A DNA stretch of 5,219 bases from CALXZG01 sp034184445 (GTDB taxonomy: Bacteria > Pseudomonadota > Alphaproteobacteria > CAAHEQ01 > UBA3637). The stretch is from NCBI GenBank assembly GCA_034184445.1, contig JAXFZX010000110.1:1-5219 (forward strand). Direction: 5' to 3'. Positions 1 to 4,989 of this stretch are shown one piece after another (position 1 is the first letter of the stretch; each line of letters starts with the position of its first letter). Position numbers and translations under genes: made by a program. Below the pieces are notes generated by a model. It did no database searches and was not told the origin of the DNA. It saw only the letters and a program-made list of their open reading frames with translations.

Positions 1-1
1 G

Positions 2-844
2 ACCGAAAAACACTTTCTGTTAAAGCCCCAGCTGGGTCAAAACTGGCGATTTGTTTTAGATTTGTTTGACAATGCCCCCAGTGTTTTGCCAACTCCCAAA
101 AAAGAAGCTGTCGGGTCAAGGGGGCTTCGTCCTTTTACCACACCCGCTTCCCCCAAAAAACCTCAACAACGAATTATTGTTTTAGATGCCGGTCATGGCG
201 GTCAAGATCCCGGGGCCATCTCTCGTAGCGGATATTATGAAAAAAACATTACCTTAAATATGGCGCGCGAAACACGGAACTTGCTGGAAAAAGCGGGTTA
301 TAAAGTTGTCCTAACCCGTGATAAAGATATTTTTATTCCACTCAGAGGTCGCATAAAAAAAGCTCATGAAGCCAACGCGGATTTATTCATTTCTATTCAT
401 GCCGATAGTGCTAAAAACCCATCCGCACGCGGGCTCTCCATTTATACGATATCCGAACGGGCCTCTGATGCCGAAGCTGCGGCCTTGGCCGAACGCGAAA
501 ACAAAGCCGACATCATTTTGGGTATGGACTTATCTGATGTAGATCCATTGGCGGGAAATGTCCTGTTGGATTTAGCCAAAACCGATACGATGAATAAGTC
601 CGCCCAATACGCCAAATATGTTGTCAAGGAAATGAAAAAAACAGTGCAACTTGTTCCCAATGCGCATCGTATGGCCGGTTTTGTGGTTCTAAAATCGCCC
701 AGCATTCCATCTGTCTTAGTGGAATTGGGGTATTTATCCAACCGCACAGAAGAAAAAAACCTGCAAAAGAAATCCTATCGTCGTGATTTAGCCGAAGCGT
801 TAGTGCGCGCGGTTCAAGCCTATTTTGCTGATTTGGTGGAATGA
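2..844 (+). CDS. amiC: N-acetylmuramoyl-L-alanine amidase, AmiC-like (5' end outside window)
   Basis: This periplasmic zinc amidase (Amidase_3 family) cleaves the bond between N-acetylmuramic acid and the stem peptide and splits septal peptidoglycan at division. The frame is open to the left edge. The first visible residues, ending RFVLDLFD, look like the last strand of an AMIN targeting domain, so the TTG at 62 is internal and not the start. A proline/lysine-rich linker (visible residues about 29-56) leads into the catalytic domain. Zinc ligands are H65 (DAGHGG), E80 (YEKN) and H133 (SIHAD); the catalytic Glu is E241 (VELGYLSN). An insert at about residues 152-210, rich in Ala and Glu, sits where AmiA/B/C enzymes carry the autoinhibitory helix released by LytM activators such as EnvC or NlpD. 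The 3' end overlaps the convergent peroxiredoxin gene by 25 bp. Family assignment is very secure; the choice of AmiC among AmiA/B/C rests on the AMIN-like remnant. Confidence 0.93.
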   Translation, partial: TEKHFLLKPQLGQNWRFVLDLFDNAPSVLPTPKKEAVGSRGLRPFTTPASPKKPQQRIIVLDAGHGGQDPGAISRSGYYEKNITLNMARETRNLLEKAGYKVVLTRDKDIFIPLRGRIKKAHEANADLFISIHADSAKNPSARGLSIYTISERASDAEAAALAERENKADIILGMDLSDVDPLAGNVLLDLAKTDTMNKSAQYAKYVVKEMKKTVQLVPNAHRMAGFVVLKSPSIPSVLVELGYLSNRTEEKNLQKKSYRRDLAEALVRAVQAYFADLVE

Positions 845-1557
845 TTTTTCTTTAATTTCTTTTGAATTTTATCACGCGGTAATTTTTTTGTTTTTAAGAA
901 CCAGACATGACTTGTTCGTTGCGTTGCTGTGCCGGTTTGCCGCGCCTGAGGTAATGTTTCCGGCGGGTTATCTATCACATCATCCCCCGGAGTCCAATCG
1001 GCCGGCGTTGCCACATCAAAAGCATCTGCGGTTTGCAAGCTCATCAAAATGCGTAAAATTTCATTAAAATTTCGTCCCGTTGAAATCGGATAGTATAAAA
1101 TCGTCCGAATAATACCATCCGGATCAATAAAATAGACGGCACGAATGGTTTTATTTTCATTCACTTTGGGGTGGATCATTCCATATCTGCGGGCAATTGT
1201 TTGCGATAAATCTGCAATCAGGGGAAAAGTGATTTTTACCTGCGATAATCCGCGAAATCGCACTTGTTCCTGAATGGCATATAGCCATGCGATATGACTG
1301 GACAAACTATCCACCGACAGACCAATTAATTCTGTGTTTAATTTGTGACATTCTTCCACCAACTGAGAAAAAGCGATAAATTCCGTTGTGCAAACAGGGG
1401 TAAAATCGGCGGGATGACTGAACAAAATAACCCATTTGCCGGTATAATCCTTTGGAAAGTGAATAGGCCCTTCCGTTGTTTCGGCATCAAAGGCCGGTGC
1501 TGAATCACCGATTAAGGGATGCTTGGGATTAAGGCTTTCTTTTGGGGATGAATCCAT
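820..1557 (-). CDS. Peroxiredoxin, Prx6-like, single catalytic Cys type
   Basis: Thiol peroxidase that reduces H2O2 and organic hydroperoxides, probably in the cytoplasm since no signal peptide is seen. With the start at 1557 it has 245 residues. The active-site signature PxxxTxxC is P49, T53 and C56 in HPADFTPVCTTEF. R139 in the strand IRAVYFIDP fits the conserved active-site Arg, and the C-terminal domain carries the Prx6-type ATPADWTPGDDVI. The only other cysteine is C70. The usual C-terminal W-x-C element of archaeal-type relatives appears here as HVWFLKTKKL without Cys, so a 1-Cys mechanism with an external reductant is likely. About 19 lysine-rich residues follow that element, and the last of them are encoded antisense to the amidase 3' end. 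An ATG at 1608 would add 17 residues, but AGGAG at 1564-1568 supports 1557 (6-nt spacing) or 1560 (3-nt). The gene lies 74 bp downstream of the metallopeptidase-like gene and could share its transcript; no strong promoter of its own is seen. Confidence 0.92.
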   Translation of the reverse strand: MDSSPKESLNPKHPLIGDSAPAFDAETTEGPIHFPKDYTGKWVILFSHPADFTPVCTTEFIAFSQLVEECHKLNTELIGLSVDSLSSHIAWLYAIQEQVRFRGLSQVKITFPLIADLSQTIARRYGMIHPKVNENKTIRAVYFIDPDGIIRTILYYPISTGRNFNEILRILMSLQTADAFDVATPADWTPGDDVIDNPPETLPQARQTGTATQRTSHVWFLKTKKLPRDKIQKKLKKNHSTKSAK

Positions 1558-1563
1558 CATAAT

Positions 1564-1568
1564 CTCCT
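1564..1568 (-). promoter_or_regulatory. Ribosome binding site of the peroxiredoxin gene
   Basis: AGGAG on the minus strand lies 3 and 6 nt before two tandem ATG codons at 1560 and 1557. It argues against the longer reading from 1608, which would place this site inside the coding sequence. Confidence 0.75.
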
Positions 1569-1631
1569 TTTGTTTTTTAAGACTAAATGGATACCTTTTC
1601 CAATACAATCAACCCAATCTTTGGGATGTAT

Positions 1632-2783
1632 TTATCGTTCCCCTTGCCTTGCTTGCCATTTTAAAGAACTATTTTGGATTTCTTGTTCAAATTTTCTGCG
1701 TTGTTCCGGCCCAAACATAACCGTTGAATTATCCCGACCGATAGCAATGCCCCCGACGCGAACAAAATCATCTTTGGGCATAACAACTAACTTTAAATCC
1801 TTTTCAAAATACTTCCCAACAACGGCTAATTCTTCGGGATGACGCATAACGCGCATTGATTTATCTTGGGATAAATCATCAAAAAAGTCTGGTGGAACAT
1901 CAATTCCCATGCGTCCGATAAAATCTTGCATAATTTGATGATGTCGTGAAACTTTTGCTTCATCAACCGTCAAATCCGGCACAGGCCGCACCATTAAGCA
2001 GCGTTTATTCGCATTTTGAAGGGCTTTTTCATTATATACCATCGTCCAATTGCGAAATGTCCGATTATCATGACTTTGGTCATATATTTGTCTATGATAA
2101 TTTCCTTGCCAACTGTCTATAACGAATTGGGTGCGTGCCATGCGTTCAATTTTTGAGATCGGCAGTTTGGGATTATCTTGTTGAATAGAGGCTTTTAATC
2201 GCCGATAATCCATCCAATCGGCCGTAAGCATTTCTTCTTGCCGTGCCGGTCCAAAATTGCGTTGATAGAAATCTTCTTTCATTAAAACATCTTGCAATCG
2301 TGTTTCAATTTCCATCATTTTGTTATAGATAATTTGCTGTTCTGTCGGCATGTGGGTATAATCTTTAGCATACAGTGTATCTTGAATGGCGTGACGCCCT
2401 TCATGGGCTATTAAGACCGAAGCCGTTCCCGAACAACCCGACAATAATGTGTCATCGTAAATAGCACAATTTTGACCGTCCCAAAGGCCTGCTGCTTCGG
2501 CATAGTCCGGCGTTTCCCGAATAATGAATTTAATTGTATTAGGTAAATCTCGCAACACATTTGCCCCGACGGTATTCTTAGCCATCAACTGAAATTGGTC
2601 CTTCAACATGCTGGTATAGGTATCATCACCTGTTTCATTAACAATTTGTGAGGTAGCAATTTCCTGACATTTTTGGGTGACCTGAGCCTGTGCCGATCTG
2701 CCGTCCCCATTTTGAACGGAGATTGGTGCCAACGCCGAAGCCACAGCAATACTGCCCATTGATAGTATTTGTTTTAACCTCAT
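1632..2783 (-). CDS. Secreted putative zinc metallopeptidase (HEGRH motif), function unknown
   Basis: A 383-residue exported protein. The N-terminus has basic residues (R2, K4), a hydrophobic stretch at about 6-23 and a plausible signal-peptidase site after SAQA (residue 33), so the mature protein is probably periplasmic or secreted. Residues 127-131 are HEGRH, matching HExxH in a helix-like context (VLIAHEGRHAIQ). A second helix at about 153-168 offers E158 and E160 as third zinc ligand, a gluzincin-like arrangement. Four cysteines remain (C39, C106, C117, C262); C106 and C117 lie just before the motif and could form a disulfide. The C-terminal third (about 270-383) has no fold I can name. 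From memory the layout recalls proteins labelled putative metallopeptidase DUF6782, which I cannot verify. The start is well supported by AGGAGG 7 nt upstream and a perfect promoter. It is divergent from the Sel1 gene and upstream of the peroxiredoxin. Reality of the gene is near certain; protease activity is inferred from the motif. Confidence 0.85.
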   Translation of the reverse strand: MRLKQILSMGSIAVASALAPISVQNGDGRSAQAQVTQKCQEIATSQIVNETGDDTYTSMLKDQFQLMAKNTVGANVLRDLPNTIKFIIRETPDYAEAAGLWDGQNCAIYDDTLLSGCSGTASVLIAHEGRHAIQDTLYAKDYTHMPTEQQIIYNKMMEIETRLQDVLMKEDFYQRNFGPARQEEMLTADWMDYRRLKASIQQDNPKLPISKIERMARTQFVIDSWQGNYHRQIYDQSHDNRTFRNWTMVYNEKALQNANKRCLMVRPVPDLTVDEAKVSRHHQIMQDFIGRMGIDVPPDFFDDLSQDKSMRVMRHPEELAVVGKYFEKDLKLVVMPKDDFVRVGGIAIGRDNSTVMFGPEQRRKFEQEIQNSSLKWQARQGER

Positions 2784-2790
2784 TATTTTG

Positions 2791-2796
2791 CCTCCT
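2791..2796 (-). promoter_or_regulatory. Ribosome binding site of the metallopeptidase-like gene
   Basis: A full AGGAGG Shine-Dalgarno sequence on the minus strand, 7 nt before the ATG at 2783. It fixes the start and, with the consensus promoter, suggests strong basal expression. Confidence 0.85.
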
Positions 2797-2809
2797 AACC
2801 AACATTTTT

Positions 2810-2838
2810 ATTATACTGCTTTTCCATGATTTTGTCAA
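2810..2838 (-). promoter_or_regulatory. Perfect-consensus sigma-70 promoter of the metallopeptidase-like gene
   Basis: On the minus strand TTGACA (2838-2833) and TATAAT (2815-2810) are separated by exactly 17 bp. Both boxes match the consensus at 6 of 6 positions. Predicted transcription start is near 2803, giving a short leader of about 20 nt that includes the AGGAGG site. Confidence 0.9.
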
Positions 2839-2860
2839 AAAGATTATGATATATTCTGAT

Positions 2861-2883
2861 ATCAAGCGATTTTTATGCTTGAT
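2861..2883. repeat. Inverted repeat overlapping the -35 box of the Sel1 gene promoter
   Basis: Perfect 7-bp arms ATCAAGC (2861-2867) and GCTTGAT (2877-2883) flank a 9-nt spacer. The right arm covers most of the proposed -35 box (2879-2884), a position suited to a dimeric repressor. It also lies upstream of the -35 box of the divergent metallopeptidase promoter. A chance repeat in AT-rich DNA is possible. Confidence 0.4.
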
Positions 2884-2907
2884 TTCTGAAAAAAAAGCGT
2901 TTATAAG
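2879..2907 (+). promoter_or_regulatory. Probable sigma-70 promoter of the Sel1/small-protein operon
   Basis: TTGATT (2879-2884, 4 of 6) and TATAAG (2902-2907, 5 of 6) are separated by 17 bp. The start would be near 2914, about 26 nt before the ATG at 2940. It is weaker than the divergent promoter, and both boxes coincide with arms of inverted repeats. Confidence 0.6.
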
Positions 2908-2926
2908 ACGAAAAGAGAGTCTTATA
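2902..2926. repeat. Inverted repeat spanning the -10 box and start site of the Sel1 gene
   Basis: Perfect 8-bp arms TATAAGAC (2902-2909) and GTCTTATA (2919-2926) flank a 9-nt spacer. The left arm includes the proposed -10 box, and the element is centred on the predicted transcription start, as in a classical operator. Its centre is 42 bp from that of the repeat at 2861-2883. If transcription started further upstream it would instead form a hairpin just before the Shine-Dalgarno site. Confidence 0.45.
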
Positions 2927-2939
2927 TAAGGGGCGTCTG

Positions 2940-3641
2940 ATGAAAAAAAAGGTATTATGCTTTATATTGGCACTGGGGTTATCCGGAACGGCGCAATCAC
3001 AATTGGCCTTTTGGAACTATGATGACACGAATAACGAATCTCAAATTCCCAGTGAATGTGATGGGACTTTTGATGAAAGTCGGGGGGGCGTGTTTATGCC
3101 AACAGAAACCGAATTGGCCGAACGCGGTGAAGCATTTTTAATCAATCCCGATCCGGTTGAGAGAAATAAAGCGGGCTATTGCTTAATTGCCGCGGCCCAG
3201 TTGGGGCATATTCCGTCTCAATATCGTGTATCACAACTATACGCTAAGGGAATTGTATTACCCCAAGATGATTTAAGTGCCTATCGTTGGGCGTTTTTAG
3301 CGGCATTAAATGGGCATGAAGATGCATCAAAACAGGCTTTATTGTTGGAACGTTTTTTAACGACTCAGGAAATAGAATTAGCCACCACATCCGTTAACGG
3401 CATGCGTCCCGCCATCAGTAAACGATATCAGGCCGAATTGAATTATTGGCAAAATCGTGTGGATTCCAAGCAACGAGAGTTGGATGAAATCAATGATGAA
3501 ATAGATAAGATTTTAGGCATTCCAAAATCTAAGGATGATCAAACACATCCCCTTCGGCAACAAGATGCCGAATTGTCCGCCAAAGTGCAACAAGCCGTTC
3601 CTCACGGTGCTATTTTCAGTGAGGCCGATCGGAAAAAATAA
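2940..3641 (+). CDS. Secreted Sel1-like repeat protein with C-terminal coiled coil
   Basis: A 233-residue exported protein. The signal peptide is MKKK, then a hydrophobic core, with likely cleavage near GTAQS (residue 20); C7 lies inside the hydrophobic core and is not a lipobox. Residues about 77-125 form one clear Sel1-type TPR-like unit and part of another: AGYCLIAAAQLGHIPSQY followed by VSQLYAKGIVLPQDDLSAY and RWAFLAALNGHEDA. Such solenoids usually mediate protein-protein contacts, often at the envelope. Residues about 164-192 are charged and heptad-like (QNRVDSKQRELDEINDEIDKI), consistent with a short coiled coil, and the C-terminal tail is polar. AAGGGG at 2928-2933 lies 6 nt before the ATG. 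The stop overlaps the next start as TAATG, indicating translational coupling. The partner and exact role cannot be told from the sequence. Confidence 0.87.
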   Translation: MKKKVLCFILALGLSGTAQSQLAFWNYDDTNNESQIPSECDGTFDESRGGVFMPTETELAERGEAFLINPDPVERNKAGYCLIAAAQLGHIPSQYRVSQLYAKGIVLPQDDLSAYRWAFLAALNGHEDASKQALLLERFLTTQEIELATTSVNGMRPAISKRYQAELNYWQNRVDSKQRELDEINDEIDKILGIPKSKDDQTHPLRQQDAELSAKVQQAVPHGAIFSEADRKK

Positions 3642-3973
3642 TGAAGTATCTTTCATTTTTTTTCGTTCTCTTTTTTTCCATAGGCTTATTCGCCGATTTT
3701 TTGCCACAAACAGATGATATTCCCCTTATGGATGGGATTATTTTGGATACCACTGATAACTTTTCTTTTGATACTCCTGCCGGACAAATTTTAGTCATTG
3801 AAGGACATACATCTAAAACCGCGGAAACCATTCGCTCTTTTTATGCAAAGACTTTAACGGCACTGGGATGGACTCGGCAAGGAACAGATGCCTACGAACG
3901 TGGAAATGATACCGTTAAATTATCTTTTCCCACAGCCGACACAATTCGCTTTGATATTATGATATCTAATTAG
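3641..3973 (+). CDS. Small secreted protein, conserved-looking, function unknown
   Basis: A 110-residue protein with a strong signal peptide (MKYLSFFFVLFFSIGLFA, likely cleavage before D19) and a mature part of about 92 residues without cysteine. The mature part starts with an acidic segment (DDIPLMDGIILDTTD), then FDTPAGQILVIEGHT, a helix-like SFYAKTLTALGWTRQG, and YERGNDTVKLSF. This resembles small periplasmic proteins I recall from Alphaproteobacteria, with a motif of an FDTP element, an fY..tL..LGW helix and a closing Y-R-x-x-D-x-L strand, but I cannot name a family. Only a weak GGA at 3631-3633 precedes the ATG, which overlaps the stop of the Sel1 gene (TAATG), so translation probably depends on re-initiation. 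It ends 9 bp from the convergent rpoH gene. Confidence 0.83.
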   Translation: MKYLSFFFVLFFSIGLFADFLPQTDDIPLMDGIILDTTDNFSFDTPAGQILVIEGHTSKTAETIRSFYAKTLTALGWTRQGTDAYERGNDTVKLSFPTADTIRFDIMISN

Positions 3974-3982
3974 CCCACACGC

Positions 3983-4858
3983 TTAAATCACCAATCGGGC
4001 GGCTTCGGCTTTAATATACTTGCTCATTTTTTCAAAAGCCTTTGTTTCAATTTGGCGCACGCGTTCACGACTGATATGAAAGGCTTCCCCAAGGTTTTCC
4101 AATGTTTCCGGCTGATCCGTCAAGAACCTTTTTTTTACAATTTCCTGTTCCCGTTCTGACAATGTGCCCATTGCTGTTTTCAACAATTTCTTTTTAAGGG
4201 CCATATCCTGCGAATTACCGATTCTATCTTCAACCGACTCAGCCGTATCAACCAACATATCCTGCCTGTTTGTTTCGGAATCGTGCGACAAAGTTGTATT
4301 CAGTGATGAATCACCACTTAAACGTTGTTCCATTTCTATAACATCTTTTTTAGACACTCCCAACATTTGGGATATTTTATCGGCCGTTTCTTCATTTAAG
4401 GCTGTTTCATCATAAAGCCCTAATTTAGACTTAATCTTATGCAGGTTATAAAACAATCTTTTTTGCGTTGCGACTGTTCCGATTTTAACAAGGGACCACG
4501 ATTTTAAAATGAATTCAGACACAGATGCTTTAATCCACCAGATAGCATAGGTTGCAAGCCGAAACCCTTTATCCGGATCAAATTTTTTAATAGCCTGCAT
4601 TAACCCGATATTAGCCTCAGATATTAAATCAGCCAACGCCAATCCATAATGCCGAAATGATAAAGCAACCTTAGCCGCCAATCGCAAATGTGATGTTGTC
4701 AATTCATGTGCGGCATTTAAATCACCTGTTTCTTGGAATCGTTTAGCCAACATATATTCCGTATTGGCATCCAACATGGGAAATTTATTGATTTCCATCA
4801 AGTATAAGGACAAAGAATTTCCCGAATAAAGCAATGATAAAGCATTCGTTTGTGCCAT
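3983..4858 (-). CDS. rpoH: RNA polymerase heat-shock sigma factor RpoH (sigma-32)
   Basis: A 291-residue group 3 sigma factor that directs RNA polymerase to heat-shock promoters. With the start at 4858, region 1.2 is SLSLYLMEINKFPML, and regions 2.1-2.4 include DLISEANIGLMQAIKKFDPD and FRLATYAIWWIKASV (about 77-113). The RpoH box, a feature that separates RpoH from other sigmas, is QKRLFYNLHK (about 132-141). Region 4 carries LSEREQEIVKKRF and the helix-turn-helix LGEAFHISRERVRQIETKA (about 256-274). Length fits the family. The frame extends back to a TTG at 4906, but AAAGGA at 4870-4865 with 6-nt spacing and the promoter at 4925-4953 favour the ATG at 4858. Its leader can form a ROSE-like thermosensor. 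It lies downstream of the dihydroorotate dehydrogenase gene on the same strand but has its own promoter. Confidence 0.97.
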   Translation of the reverse strand: MAQTNALSLLYSGNSLSLYLMEINKFPMLDANTEYMLAKRFQETGDLNAAHELTTSHLRLAAKVALSFRHYGLALADLISEANIGLMQAIKKFDPDKGFRLATYAIWWIKASVSEFILKSWSLVKIGTVATQKRLFYNLHKIKSKLGLYDETALNEETADKISQMLGVSKKDVIEMEQRLSGDSSLNTTLSHDSETNRQDMLVDTAESVEDRIGNSQDMALKKKLLKTAMGTLSEREQEIVKKRFLTDQPETLENLGEAFHISRERVRQIETKAFEKMSKYIKAEAARLVI

Positions 4859-4886
4859 TTTATATCCTTTCATAAAGCAATATAAA
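4859..4886 (-). promoter_or_regulatory. Candidate ROSE-type RNA thermometer hairpin over the rpoH ribosome binding site
   Basis: In the mRNA, UUUAUAU (4886-4880) pairs with AUAUAAA (4865-4859), U4879 wobbles with G4866, G4878 bulges, and CUUU (4877-4874) pairs with AAAG (4870-4867) around an AUG triloop. The whole Shine-Dalgarno AAAGGA (4870-4865) is thus paired, against a strand containing UUGCU (4880-4876). ROSE elements are known for a U(U/C)GCU anti-SD facing AGGA with a G opposite no partner, and for controlling small heat-shock genes and rpoH in rhizobia. The stem is almost entirely A-U and G-U, as expected for a structure that melts on mild heating. CC at 4888-4887 could further reach GG at 4856-4855, across the start codon. 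The pairing was traced by hand, without energy calculation. Confidence 0.7.
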
Positions 4887-4910
4887 GGTTTCTCCACATT
4901 GGACAAAACC
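4887..4910 (-). promoter_or_regulatory. Upstream hairpin of the rpoH leader
   Basis: GGUUUU (4910-4905) pairs with GAAACC (4892-4887, one G-U), a single G4904 bulges, and UCCA (4903-4900) pairs with UGGA (4896-4893) around an AUG loop. It ends exactly where the Shine-Dalgarno hairpin begins. ROSE leaders typically have one or more stable upstream hairpins that guide folding of the temperature-sensing one, so its placement supports the thermosensor reading. An alternative small hairpin, ACCTG/CAGGT (4921-4917 and 4912-4908), would compete if transcription began at or before 4921. Confidence 0.6.
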
Positions 4911-4924
4911 TGAAATCAGGTGGT

Positions 4925-4953
4925 ATTGTATCAAAACCCATCCCTTTTGTCAA
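4925..4953 (-). promoter_or_regulatory. Sigma-70 promoter of rpoH
   Basis: TTGACA (4953-4948, 6 of 6) and TACAAT (4930-4925, 5 of 6) on the minus strand are separated by 17 bp. The predicted start near 4918 gives a leader of about 60 nt, just enough for the two hairpins described. The 8-bp palindrome AAGGCCTT (4952-4959) overlaps the edge of the -35 box. Housekeeping transcription of rpoH fits control acting at translation. Confidence 0.85.
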
Positions 4954-4989
4954 GGCCTTTTGGTATTCTTTTGGACATATTTTAAGATG

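Noticed and set aside
62..64. TTG at the head of the amidase reading frame as a start codon
   Set aside because: The frame is open back to position 2 and the residues before it (RFVLDL) look like the end of an AMIN domain. No ribosome site precedes the TTG.
825..1067. Plus-strand open frame opposite the peroxiredoxin
   Set aside because: Its translation has no recognisable features, and the opposite strand encodes a clear peroxiredoxin fold with active-site motif.
1561..1610. Separate promoter for the peroxiredoxin (TTGGAA ... TAAAAA)
   Set aside because: Both boxes match only 4 of 6 positions, no better than expected in AT-rich DNA. Co-transcription with the upstream gene is at least as likely.
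1613..1625. Hairpin CCCAA/TTGGG after the metallopeptidase-like gene as an intrinsic terminator
   Set aside because: The stem is only 5 bp with a 3-nt loop, and no T-run follows on either strand. It may be a weak attenuator at most.
3513..3831. Minus-strand open frames opposite the Sel1 and small secreted genes
   Set aside because: They lack ribosome sites and recognisable domains, and they lie antisense to two well-supported genes with signal peptides.
3990..4015. GC-rich GGCTTCGGC stretch at the rpoH 3' end as a bidirectional terminator
   Set aside because: The arms are not truly complementary (GGC faces GGC) and the stretch encodes the conserved-looking C-terminus of RpoH.
4164..4415. 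Plus-strand open frame inside rpoH
   Set aside because: It is a shadow of rpoH codons between the RpoH box and region 4, without a ribosome site or known motif.
4859..4906. Longer rpoH reading from the TTG at 4906 or the ATG at 4873
   Set aside because: The ATG at 4858 has a well-spaced AAAGGA, and the upstream stretch is better explained as a structured leader just after the promoter.
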